Shown: positions 41,501 to 49,755 of the stretch, piece after piece
How positions within the stretch are numbered: position 1 is the stretch's first letter
Layout: each line of letters starts with the position of its first letter
Position numbers and translations under genes: made by a program
The notes under the pieces: model-generated
Database searches by the model: none
What the model saw: the letters and a program-made list of their open reading frames with translations, nothing else
What the model was told of the DNA's origin: nothing
Source: CAWABB01 sp963701735
GTDB taxonomy: Bacteria > Bacteroidota > Ignavibacteria > UBA10030 > UBA6906
Assembly: GCA_963701735.1 (NCBI GenBank)
Contig: CAVPBI010000019.1
Span: 186,001 to 250,000, forward strand
Direction of reading: 5' to 3'
Length of the DNA stretch: 64,000 bases

Positions 41501-42826
41501 ATGCTCTTCAAGTTCATCCTCTTTTTCGGCATCCTGCTCTTCACCTCGTTCTCGGGATACGTCACCACGCAGGTGCTTCCGGGCGCTGAGAAGGCATTCC
41601 GCGTCCTCAACGCCGCATGCGACGCCATCATGTTTGCCATTGCGCTGTCCGTCGTGATTCGTCACCGGCGGGCGGGCGTCGTCCGCTGGTTGCTGTTCTT
41701 CCTGACTGCAACAACCATCACGGTTATCATTAATCTCGACAAGCTTAGTTTTCCAGCCCAGCTGAACGGCCTGCGCCAGCCGCTATTCGTGCTATCGTCC
41801 CTCGTAGTGATGTACGACCTCCTCATGTCCGACAGATCGCAGCTCGTGATTTCATGGATGGACAGGTTTCTGGTCGTATTCGCTCTGGTGCAATTTCCGC
41901 TCTCGCTCTACCAGTTTCTGAAGTATGGTGCGGGGGACGCTGTGGGGGGAACCTACGGTCTCTCGGGGGGAAGTGGGATGGTCACGCTGCTCTTGTTTGT
42001 CATCACCTTCTATCTCCTGGTTCGGCACGGATCGGTCGACGACGGCGAGAGCTTCGCGGTCAGCCGCATCCTCCCTTTCTCGCTCCTCCTCGCTCCGGTG
42101 GCGTTGAACGAAACGAAGATTTCCTTTGTCTTTCTAGCGATGTTTCTGGGGTTCCTCGTCCTGAGCAGGAGGAAGTTCTACAAGATTATCCCCATTCTTG
42201 CCTTTGGCGCCTTTCTGGCGTTCATGCTAAAGGAGCTATACACTGAGAGCGTTAGAGATCCGTCGGACTTCCTCCTTGATGAACGGTTTCTTGAGCGCTA
42301 TCTCGTGTACGACCCGCGTGCCGGGATCGATATCCCACGGTTCCAAAAACTCGCGATCATGTTCAATGAAATGACCAAGCAGCCAATAGCCTGGCTTGTC
42401 GGATACGGTTACGGCCTGTTTGTTGGAGAGAACATACTTGGCCAATCCCCGTACGTGAGGTCTTTCTGGTACATTGGCGGCACGCGTCCGTCCGTTTTCA
42501 GTATCTGGATGCAGGGTGGCGCGGTGGCGGTGATTGGGATGGCAGGGGCGATGTTCTCGTTCCTCTTCCGCCGGATAAATGTTCTCCCAACAGTGGCGCG
42601 GTTTGGGTGGTTTCTCGCCGCCGTTCTCTTGGTCGCTCTGGTATACAATGAGGCGTGGCTCAACAGACCATTTGCCCTCATTATCGGATATTTGTCGACG
42701 TGGCTCGTCCTGCTGCCTTCGGGGTCTGAAGCTGAATCCGCGGAGTTGACAGGAGCCATGACCGAGATTCCCTCGTCAATGGATCTCGATGATGACGAGA
42801 TTCCGGGGCTGCCCCGCGAGTCTTGA
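41501..42826 (+). CDS. multi-pass membrane protein, Wzy/O-antigen-polymerase-like
   Basis: A 441-residue protein with about 11 to 12 membrane segments and one large loop at about residues 245-310 (RDPSDFLLDERFLERYLVYD), as in O-antigen polymerases and ligases. Sequence identity of this class is always low, so the call rests on topology and its place between the SLBB export protein and a glycosyltransferase. The C-terminus is an acidic tail (SSMDLDDDEIPGLPRES). GAGAG lies shortly before ATG 41501. Confidence 0.75.
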   Translation: MLFKFILFFGILLFTSFSGYVTTQVLPGAEKAFRVLNAACDAIMFAIALSVVIRHRRAGVVRWLLFFLTATTITVIINLDKLSFPAQLNGLRQPLFVLSSLVVMYDLLMSDRSQLVISWMDRFLVVFALVQFPLSLYQFLKYGAGDAVGGTYGLSGGSGMVTLLLFVITFYLLVRHGSVDDGESFAVSRILPFSLLLAPVALNETKISFVFLAMFLGFLVLSRRKFYKIIPILAFGAFLAFMLKELYTESVRDPSDFLLDERFLERYLVYDPRAGIDIPRFQKLAIMFNEMTKQPIAWLVGYGYGLFVGENILGQSPYVRSFWYIGGTRPSVFSIWMQGGAVAVIGMAGAMFSFLFRRINVLPTVARFGWFLAAVLLVALVYNEAWLNRPFALIIGYLSTWLVLLPSGSEAESAELTGAMTEIPSSMDLDDDEIPGLPRES

Positions 42827-43106
42827 CGCTGCCCGACGTCGACGGACCCTTTGCGGACCCGTAATCATCCGGCGATAGCCAATTGCGGGCATCAAAACCG
42901 CCGATGCGAGCTTGATCAGGCTCTCCTGACCGCTGAAGTATCGTGCCCGATGTGAACAATCGTGCGTGCTGCCATTTGCAGCCAATACCGATGCGCTGTT
43001 GGGCCGCTACGGAGTGGTGAGGATATGAATCAATCTGCTTGTGACAGGTATTTCTCTGATAGAATCCGCAAATTCTCAAACTCACAAAGGACCTAGGAAG
43101 TGTCTC

Positions 43107-44309
43107 ATGAAGACGCGCGTCACCCTCGTCTATCCGTTTGACCCACTCGGTACTAAGGTTGGAGGTATCGAGACGTTCCAACGCGGGTTCATCAAATACT
43201 CACCCGCTGATATGGAGGTCTCTCATGTCGGCATAGGCTCCAAGGAGAGTGAGAGACCGGTCCGAACCTGGCATGAGATCAACGTGGGGGGTAAAGACCT
43301 CAAGTCATTCTCCACCTTCCGAGAAAAGGACGAAAACGTCAAGACTCGAGTGCCGCTTGGATTGAGGTTTTCTCTCGCGCTGGCGCCGAGGAGAAATGCC
43401 GTGGCGCGTGGAGTTCTGATCTTCAATCGTCTCGAGCCCGCCTATCTATTCCGTTCGATGCCAAATCCAAAAATCGGATTTGTTCACAATGATATTCAAG
43501 AACAGCTAAGCGCAAACAGTGAATACTCATGGCGGCATTCCCGTCGGCTCTATTTTGCCATGGAACGAAGGGTGTTCGCAACTCTAAACCATCTTTACGT
43601 TGTCAACAGCAACGCGGTTGAGTTCTATCGCGATCGATACCCCAAGATGGGCGATCGCATCTCATTTCTTCCGACGTGGGTGGACGAGGGAGTCTTTGGT
43701 CCACCTGAGTCAGCCCAGGAGATCCTGAAGGCGAACATCCAAAAGAAGTTTGGGATCCCATCGGAAGACCGCTGGATACTCTTCGTCGGCAGATTCCAGA
43801 AGCAGAAGGATCCATTGTTGCTCGTCAGGGCGTTTGGGAGTTTGGTTTCCCAGGGCAACGCACGCGCCCGGCTTGTCCTCGTTGGAGAGGGGAACATGAA
43901 ATCGAAAATGGTCGCCGTCGCCGAGGAGTTGGGCATCATCGGTCAACTGCATTTCCTCGGTTTCTTGCCCCAGCCGGAGTTGTGCAAACTCTATCAGGCC
44001 AGCGACGCCTTGCTTCTTACCAGTGAGTTTGAAGGAATGCCCCGGGCGGCGCTGGAAGCTCTTGGATGTGGACTTCCAGTTGTCAGCACGCCAAGCGGCG
44101 ACATCCAGCGTGTCCTAACATCGGGAAAGACGGGCGAGTTGGTGTTCTCACGAAGTGCAGAAGAGATTGGTGCCGCACTGGAGAAGGTGCTGTCCCGACC
44201 TCGGACCAGTTGGCGTTCGGCTTGTCTTGATGCTGTAGCGCCATACCGCCCCCGGGCAGTGCTGAAGGATGTCTATGAATTGTGTGCGGCCTTGTCCGAG
44301 AAGACGTAG
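43107..44309 (+). CDS. glycosyltransferase family 4
   Basis: A 400-residue GT-B enzyme transferring a sugar during polysaccharide repeat assembly on the inner face of the membrane. N-terminal GGIETFQRGF is the acceptor-side glycine loop; the C-terminal half has ILFVGRFQKQKDPLLLVRAF, LVLVGEGNMKSKM, FLGFLPQPELCKLYQASDAL and the E-x7-E donor motif in SEFEGMPRAALEALGCGLPV followed by STPSGDIQRVL. ATG 43107 is preceded by AGGAAG. Its base composition is less GC-rich than the flanking genes, which is common for exchanged glycosyltransferases. Confidence 0.92.
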   Translation: MKTRVTLVYPFDPLGTKVGGIETFQRGFIKYSPADMEVSHVGIGSKESERPVRTWHEINVGGKDLKSFSTFREKDENVKTRVPLGLRFSLALAPRRNAVARGVLIFNRLEPAYLFRSMPNPKIGFVHNDIQEQLSANSEYSWRHSRRLYFAMERRVFATLNHLYVVNSNAVEFYRDRYPKMGDRISFLPTWVDEGVFGPPESAQEILKANIQKKFGIPSEDRWILFVGRFQKQKDPLLLVRAFGSLVSQGNARARLVLVGEGNMKSKMVAVAEELGIIGQLHFLGFLPQPELCKLYQASDALLLTSEFEGMPRAALEALGCGLPVVSTPSGDIQRVLTSGKTGELVFSRSAEEIGAALEKVLSRPRTSWRSACLDAVAPYRPRAVLKDVYELCAALSEKT

Positions 44310-44898
44310 ACGGCGCATAGACAGGTGCTTCTGAATGCAAACGGGCTTATCCCTGCGATCCCGCACGGTGATGCATCTCAAGAGGGAGGCGATGAGGGAC
44401 CCCCGATGTATTGCTGCCGGTTTCCTAGGAATCATAAGGCTTGGGGCAGTCCGTCTGCGTATGCAGGCCAGAGCAAGACCCATGGAATACAACGCATTCC
44501 ATGGGTCTCTCCCGTGTGCCATTAAGGCCATGTCAACGGACTGGCGGAAGTTCTTTGTCCGTAAGCGTTTAGAGCGGGCGTGATGCGCCTCACAGCATGA
44601 TGATTTGAAACTTGTACATTTGTAATTGTTGTTGGCTATATTCCGCCAAGCTACCCAACCTGCCTTGCGTGCTGTCACTTTCTGATCCCGGAACTGCGAA
44701 AGCGATATCTGCCAGGGATCTCCGTGAGCGTATCGGGGGGGGGTGACTCTGCTCCAAATCATTGTGTGTGCGGGAAATGCGGAGGATAGCCTCGCGGTTA
44801 CACACCTGTCTTGAATCAATCGATCTGGGGGGGGGCGCCGCTTCCATCTTTGATGCGGTAAGGCGGTGCCTTCAGAGGTTAATCCGGGGGAATTCGAA
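44310..44898. other. intergenic region with hairpin inside the polysaccharide locus
   Basis: No convincing gene, although an open frame at 44335-44583 ends in a basic segment (STDWRKFFVRKRLERA) and could be a decayed remnant. The region contains a perfect 13-bp inverted repeat (44476-44508) and an AT-rich part near 44600-44645 that may hold the promoter of the sugar-transferase gene. GGGGG lies about 8 bases before ATG 44899. Confidence 0.5.
44476..44508. repeat. perfect 13-bp inverted repeat with 7-base loop
   Basis: AGACCCATGGAAT (44476-44488) and ATTCCATGGGTCT (44496-44508) are exact reverse complements around ACAACGC. No T-run follows on either strand, so it is not a standard terminator; it may be a REP-like element or a relic of a mobile sequence. 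Confidence 0.7.
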
Positions 44899-46371
44899 AT
44901 GCTGATGGGAAGAAGCAGGCCAGTCGTTCTTGCTTTGGCGTTCTTGGATTGGGCGACCATTGTCCTGTCGCTCGTGGCTGCCATTATTCTCCGCGGCCGC
45001 CCGTTCCACGGCGATTTTGCGATTCTCGATATTCCCTTCCTTGAGATCCCGTTCTATGCTGAATATCTCTTCTTAGGTGCTTATGGGTTGGTTATTGTGG
45101 TCATCTTTCACTATTCGAACCTGTACAGACCTGATGTATTTACTTCGGTCCTCGACCATACGATCCGGATAGTCAGGAGTCTCATATTCTCGATTATCGG
45201 TATCGGTATTCTGGCTTTTTTCGTCCGCTCGAAACTGATCCTTGACAGTCGCCTGGCGATCATGTATTTCACGTTTATCTCATTCGCTCTCATGGTGGGT
45301 GGACGGGTCATCATCTTCAGGGCGTTGTATCTACTTCTGAGTCGCCAGCGGTTGTTTCGTCGGCGTGCCATCATGGTTGGTGCGGGGGAAGTTGCGAAGG
45401 AAGTGGCCGTCAACATCTTCATGAACCGCCAGCTCGGGCTAGACGTCATTGGATTCCTGGACGACGACATCCAGGTCGGGCACCCGATCTTTGGCGGGGC
45501 GAAGGTTGTGGGGAGGCTCTCGGAAGTTGCAGACTCTGTGAAGATCTTCGGTGTCGACGAAGTGGTGGTCTGCGTGGAGCACCTGGAGCAGGCACAGTTC
45601 TTCAGATTGCTTCGGGATTGCCTGGATTCGGGGGCTAACGTTAAAGTGTCATCGCCGTTGTACGCTGTGATCCCGGAGCATCTGGACATTGAGAAGTACG
45701 GAAGCGTCGGCGTTGTGACCATCTCTCAATCGGGGCCAACCAAAGCGTACGAAACGTATAAGCGGGCGTTCGACTCGGCGCTTGCGGCGGTTGGGATGCT
45801 CCTTCTCGCGCCGATCTTCGCAGGGATTGCCCTCGCCGTCAAGTTTGATTCGCGTGGTCCCGTGCTCTTCACGCAGACCCGAGTGGGGAGAAACGGACGC
45901 GAATTCAATTTCTATAAGTTCCGCTCGATGCATGTGGGTGGCGACCGCGATCAGGAACGAGAGAAGCAGTATGCAAAATTGATCAATGGTGAGTGGAAGG
46001 GGAGCGATAGCGGGGCGCCCACCAAAATCATCGACTCTTCCAGGGTGACCGCAGTCGGAGCGTTTCTTCGGAAGACGAGTCTTGACGAACTGCCGCAATT
46101 GCTAAACGTCCTGCGGGGCGAAATGAGCCTTGTCGGGCCCAGACCGTGCCTCCCGTATGAATGGAAGCATTATCAAGAGTGGCACAAGCAGAGACTCAGC
46201 GTCACTCCTGGCTGCACAGGGGTGTGGCAAGTGTTCGGTCGGAGCCGTGTCGGGTTCCAGGATATGGTTATCCTGGATCTGTACTATAGCCAGAATGCAT
46301 CATTCGGACTCGATCTCTGGCTGCTTGTCAAAACCATCCCGGTCATGCTACTTGGAAAGGGGGGGAAATAG
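44899..46371 (+). CDS. undecaprenyl-phosphate sugar phosphotransferase (WbaP/WcaJ-like)
   Basis: A 490-residue membrane enzyme that starts polysaccharide repeat synthesis by moving a sugar-1-phosphate onto undecaprenyl phosphate. Four to five N-terminal membrane helices, a central Rossmann-like CoA-binding domain (about 150-260: RRAIMVGAGEVAKEVAVNIF, DVIGFLDDDIQVGHPIFGG) and a C-terminal sugar transferase domain after a further helix (about 290-490: YKRAFDSALAAVGMLLLAPI, GPVLFTQTRVGRNGREFNFY KFRSM, KTSLDELPQLLNVLRGEMSL VGPRP, LSVTPGCTGVWQVFGRS). Conserved charged residues are in place. ATG 44899 is preferred over the GTG at 44866. Confidence 0.93.
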   Translation: MLMGRSRPVVLALAFLDWATIVLSLVAAIILRGRPFHGDFAILDIPFLEIPFYAEYLFLGAYGLVIVVIFHYSNLYRPDVFTSVLDHTIRIVRSLIFSIIGIGILAFFVRSKLILDSRLAIMYFTFISFALMVGGRVIIFRALYLLLSRQRLFRRRAIMVGAGEVAKEVAVNIFMNRQLGLDVIGFLDDDIQVGHPIFGGAKVVGRLSEVADSVKIFGVDEVVVCVEHLEQAQFFRLLRDCLDSGANVKVSSPLYAVIPEHLDIEKYGSVGVVTISQSGPTKAYETYKRAFDSALAAVGMLLLAPIFAGIALAVKFDSRGPVLFTQTRVGRNGREFNFYKFRSMHVGGDRDQEREKQYAKLINGEWKGSDSGAPTKIIDSSRVTAVGAFLRKTSLDELPQLLNVLRGEMSLVGPRPCLPYEWKHYQEWHKQRLSVTPGCTGVWQVFGRSRVGFQDMVILDLYYSQNASFGLDLWLLVKTIPVMLLGKGGK

Positions 46372-46579
46372 AGGATTGTACAATTTTCACGGGGGATATT
46401 GTCTACTGCATTGTCAAAGCCCCCATTCTAGCTAAAATCAGCCTCCAGCGGACAGCGGTATCCCACCAGCGGTTTTCGTCCACCCCCCCCCCACCTCATG
46501 TAGCCCAAAGCGGCGAATACCCAGTCGTTTTTGATGGTATTTGTTCAAACTCCAGCGGAGTCTGTGAGGGAATCCGGCA

Positions 46580-46595
46580 TGTGATGTGTATCACT
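46580..46595 (+). promoter_or_regulatory. CRP/FNR-type palindrome
   Basis: TGTGA-tgtgta-TCACT matches the TGTGA-N6-TCACA consensus of CRP-type regulators in nine of ten positions. It lies about 70 bases upstream of a TATAAT word at 46665-46670 and 208 bases before ATG 46803. Without a known CRP family member in view this is only a candidate site. Confidence 0.35.
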
Positions 46596-46664
46596 TTCTG
46601 TGTACATTATGCTGCCAGCGTGAGAGATGTGACGAAGATCAACAACGGCTTCTGGATGCTGTGC

Positions 46665-46670
46665 TATAAT
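46665..46670 (+). promoter_or_regulatory. possible -10 element (TATAAT)
   Basis: Perfect TATAAT 132 bases before ATG 46803; the matching -35 position (ACAACG, 17-base spacer) is poor. Bacteroidota use a different promoter type, which lowers confidence. Confidence 0.25.
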
Positions 46671-46802
46671 GACGTGTAGTGCACGGAAGACAATGACCAC
46701 CGGATCGGCATGCGGCGCGACACTCAGGCTGTTGCAGGCGAGTCTCGTCCGCGCTTCGAAACCATCAGAGACTACCAATTATCACTTAGCAGGAGCACCA
46801 GC

Positions 46803-49625
46803 ATGAGCGCGTTTGTGCAATTCTGTTTTTCCCTGAAGCGCCGAGTCCCCATCGTCCTCGCTTTGGCGATCGTGGTAGGTTCTGCGGCGTTTGCAGATTC
46901 CACTACGTTTGTCTCCGACGATTTCAACTCGCGAAATCTTAAGCGCCCACTATGGACGTTGGTAAATCCGGAAGGCGATGCGACCATCCGTCCCATTAAC
47001 ACGGGTACCGATAGTGCAAGCATAACCATCAGCGTGCCCGCAGGTCGTTCCCACGACATCTCCACCGACGGGTATCGAGTCCCTCGTGTTTATCAGGTGG
47101 CGACCAATACCGATTTCCGACTGGAGGCGAAGTTCCTGTCCGGGGTGACCGGGGGGTCTTCTACATCCTACCAGGTGCAGGGGATTGTGGTGGAGCAAAA
47201 TGTCAACAACATTATCCGCTTCGATTTCACCACCACGAGCTCAACCCCGAACTTCCGCATCTATGCTGCAACTTTTATCGGTGGCTACTCGTCCGGTGGA
47301 ACGACCCGCGTCAGTCAGGAAATAGGCCCCAACGGTCTCTATCCTCTCTGGATGCGCGTGGAGCGGGTGGGAGACACATGGACCCAGTCGTACTCCTTTG
47401 ACGGTTCGACATGGACCGTTGCCGGGTCCTTCGTCCAGCCTCTTGCTGTCGCTCGGGTTGGTGTGTTTGCAGGGAATGCAGGGAGCTCACCCGCAGCTCA
47501 CACCGCGATTGTCGATTACTTTATTAACCTGGACAATCCCGGCATGGCCGAAGACTCACTCGTGGATCCGCCTGACGACGTTCCTCCTCTTGCTCACAGC
47601 ATCAGAGTGAGCAGGACTGCCGCCAATGCGCTGGAACTCGCGTGGCGCACGGACGAGCTGTCGACGGCGATATTGGATTATGGTGCTACCTCGTCGTATG
47701 GATCCCAGGTCCTGCTTGGCACTCCCTCGTACGAGCACACCGTTGTTCTTACGGACTTGCAGCCTAGCATTACTTATGATTTCAGAATCACATCGACGGA
47801 TGATAGTTCTAACTCGGACGCGACGGGCAACAATACAGGTCGCACCGACGACCTCCTGCAAGACAGAAGCACGGCCTCCGACGATTTCCAGGGCGCATCC
47901 CTTGACGTGGCCACCTGGACACAAGTCAACCCTGTGGGTGATGGTTCGTATGGCATCGGTCTGGGAGAGCTAAGCATCGGTGTGCCGAGTGGAGTTGCTC
48001 ACGATATATGGACAAGCGGGCCTCGCGCGCCTCGCATCATGCAGCCGGTCAGCAATGCGAACAGCATCTCGATCGAGGCAAAATTCGCGACCGGTGTGAC
48101 GGGCAGTTCTTCGTCCTATCAATTGCAGGGGTTGCTCTTTGAGCAGGATCAGAACAACGCCATACGCTTTGATTTTGTCAATAGCTCAACGGGCACGAGA
48201 GTTTTTGCTGCAGCCTTCGCGGGTGGATATGCAACGCCGTCCACGAAGATCAGCTCAGGAGTGCTTCCACTTGGGGCAGCGCCCCTCTACCTTCGGGTCA
48301 CCCAGTACGGGGCAAAGTGGACAATGGAGTATTCGGTAGATGGTATCTCGTGGTCGGTAGCAGGATCGTTCTGGCATTTCATGAGGACCAATTCCGTTGG
48401 CGTGTTCGCGGGCAATGCGGGTTCGACCCCGCCCGCGTTTACCTCGCACGTCGAGTACTTCAAGGGAGCTCTCCCCGGGCGGGTCAGCCTGACCTCCCCC
48501 TCGAATGGCGCGGTGAACATGTCGACATCGCCCTCCTTGACCTGGGCGGCCGGGTTGCAGGCAATTACGTTTCATGTTCAGGTTGCCAGCGATACCACGT
48601 TCTCAACGATTGTGGTCAGTGACACCAATGTTGCAGGTACGTCGCGACTGGTCACGAACCTCTTGAACTCCTCCCAGTACTTCTGGAGAGTTCGCGGCAA
48701 GAATTCGTTTGGATACGGTGCATTTTCCGAGCAGTGGAGTTTCAGGACGCAGTCCTCGGTGCCGGGTGCGCCCAATCCGGTCCTTCCCGTCAATGGCGCG
48801 ACAGGACAACCGACGGCTCTCACGCTGGTATGGACGCGCATTGCGACGGCGACTTCATATCGCGTTCAGGTTTCAACCGAGGCGACGTTCACGACGGGGC
48901 TCATTGTTGACGATCCCGCGGTCATCGATACAACGAAGCCGCTCAGCGGCCTAAATGTAGGTGCGCAGTACTTCTGGCGCGTGAACGCGTCATCGCTCGG
49001 GGGGACCAGCGACTATTCACCCACATTCAACTTCACGACGGTCGCCTCCATTCCCGGGGCGGTCACGCTCCTGACCCCCGAGAATGGTACGAACGTGGAT
49101 GCAGCCAGTGTCGCCTTCACCTGGCAGGCGGCAGCCGGCGCGACGAAATACTGGCATGAGCTTGCGGTCGATCCGCTCTTCCAGTTCGTCGTGATCGACT
49201 CGGGGCTCACAGGCACGTCCAAGAACCTCAGCGGCCTGATCGCAAACCAGACGTACTACTGGCGCGTCAAGGCGGGCAACATCTCCGGCTGGGGCCCGTA
49301 CAGCGAAGGGCGCAACTTCGTCGCGATTACGGTCGGCGTGAAGGATGAGCGTGGATTGCCGACTTCGTTCGGCCTGTCCCAGAACTTCCCGAATCCGTTC
49401 AATCCGGCGACCACCATCGAGTTTGCGGTCCCGACCGAGGCGCACGTGACCATTGACGTGTACAATGCCATCGGCGAGCTGGTCGCAACGTTGGTTGATG
49501 AAGCGAGAGGCGCCGGCTACCACACGGTGTCATTCGATGCCTCGTCGCTTCCGAGCGGCTTGTATCTGTACAGGATCAGCGCGGGTCAGTTCACGGCAGT
49601 CCGCAAGATGTTGCTGATGAAGTAA
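46803..49625 (+). CDS. secreted T9SS protein with two lectin-like and several FN3 domains
   Basis: A 940-residue protein. Signal peptide around SLKRRVPIVLALAIVVGSAA (cleavage near FADS). Two concanavalin-like (DUF1349-type) domains, each opening DDF...L..WT.VNP.GD and containing IRFDF and WSVAGSF-like strands, flank an FN3-like domain (about 275-370). Three more FN3-type domains follow, each ending in a Y-F/Y-W-R-V strand. The T9SS sorting domain is QNFPNPFNPATTIEFAVP ... GLYLYRISAG ... VRKMLLMK. AGGAG lies 9 bases before ATG 46803. Carbohydrate binding at the cell surface is likely but unproven; no catalytic motif is seen. Confidence 0.9.
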   Translation: MSAFVQFCFSLKRRVPIVLALAIVVGSAAFADSTTFVSDDFNSRNLKRPLWTLVNPEGDATIRPINTGTDSASITISVPAGRSHDISTDGYRVPRVYQVATNTDFRLEAKFLSGVTGGSSTSYQVQGIVVEQNVNNIIRFDFTTTSSTPNFRIYAATFIGGYSSGGTTRVSQEIGPNGLYPLWMRVERVGDTWTQSYSFDGSTWTVAGSFVQPLAVARVGVFAGNAGSSPAAHTAIVDYFINLDNPGMAEDSLVDPPDDVPPLAHSIRVSRTAANALELAWRTDELSTAILDYGATSSYGSQVLLGTPSYEHTVVLTDLQPSITYDFRITSTDDSSNSDATGNNTGRTDDLLQDRSTASDDFQGASLDVATWTQVNPVGDGSYGIGLGELSIGVPSGVAHDIWTSGPRAPRIMQPVSNANSISIEAKFATGVTGSSSSYQLQGLLFEQDQNNAIRFDFVNSSTGTRVFAAAFAGGYATPSTKISSGVLPLGAAPLYLRVTQYGAKWTMEYSVDGISWSVAGSFWHFMRTNSVGVFAGNAGSTPPAFTSHVEYFKGALPGRVSLTSPSNGAVNMSTSPSLTWAAGLQAITFHVQVASDTTFSTIVVSDTNVAGTSRLVTNLLNSSQYFWRVRGKNSFGYGAFSEQWSFRTQSSVPGAPNPVLPVNGATGQPTALTLVWTRIATATSYRVQVSTEATFTTGLIVDDPAVIDTTKPLSGLNVGAQYFWRVNASSLGGTSDYSPTFNFTTVASIPGAVTLLTPENGTNVDAASVAFTWQAAAGATKYWHELAVDPLFQFVVIDSGLTGTSKNLSGLIANQTYYWRVKAGNISGWGPYSEGRNFVAITVGVKDERGLPTSFGLSQNFPNPFNPATTIEFAVPTEAHVTIDVYNAIGELVATLVDEARGAGYHTVSFDASSLPSGLYLYRISAGQFTAVRKMLLMK

Positions 49626-49658
49626 AGGGGATTCGCGGCGGCGCACCCTTGAATTCCA

Positions 49659-49696
49659 ATGCCGGCTCCCGGTCGATGGCCGCTGGGAGCCGGCAT
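49659..49696 (+). terminator. hairpin, probable terminator
   Basis: ATGCCGGCTCCC (49659-49670) pairs perfectly with GGGAGCCGGCAT (49685-49696), a 12-bp GC-rich stem with a 14-base loop, 33 bases after the stop of the preceding gene. Only a weak T-rich tail (GTTGGTT) follows. Confidence 0.6.
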
Positions 49697-49755
49697 GTTG
49701 GTTACCACCAGTTGCCGTTCGGCCAGACCAGCGTATAGAATAACATCACTGAGTC

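Larger units (their letters stand above)
46372..46802. other. 431-bp regulatory-looking intergenic region
   Basis: No gene seen. Less GC-rich than its surroundings and with a long C-run near 46483-46492. It holds a CRP-like palindrome (46580-46595) and a TATAAT word (46665-46670). It separates the polysaccharide genes from the T9SS cargo genes. Confidence 0.5.

Noticed and set aside
42776..42985. 69-residue minus-strand frame after the Wzy-like gene
   Set aside because: Overlaps the end of the Wzy-like gene; one stretch (LIKLASAVLMPAIGYRRM) looks protein-like but nothing supports expression.
44335..44583. 82-residue frame after the GT4 gene
   Set aside because: It runs through the 13-bp inverted repeat and lacks family features; only its basic end is protein-like.
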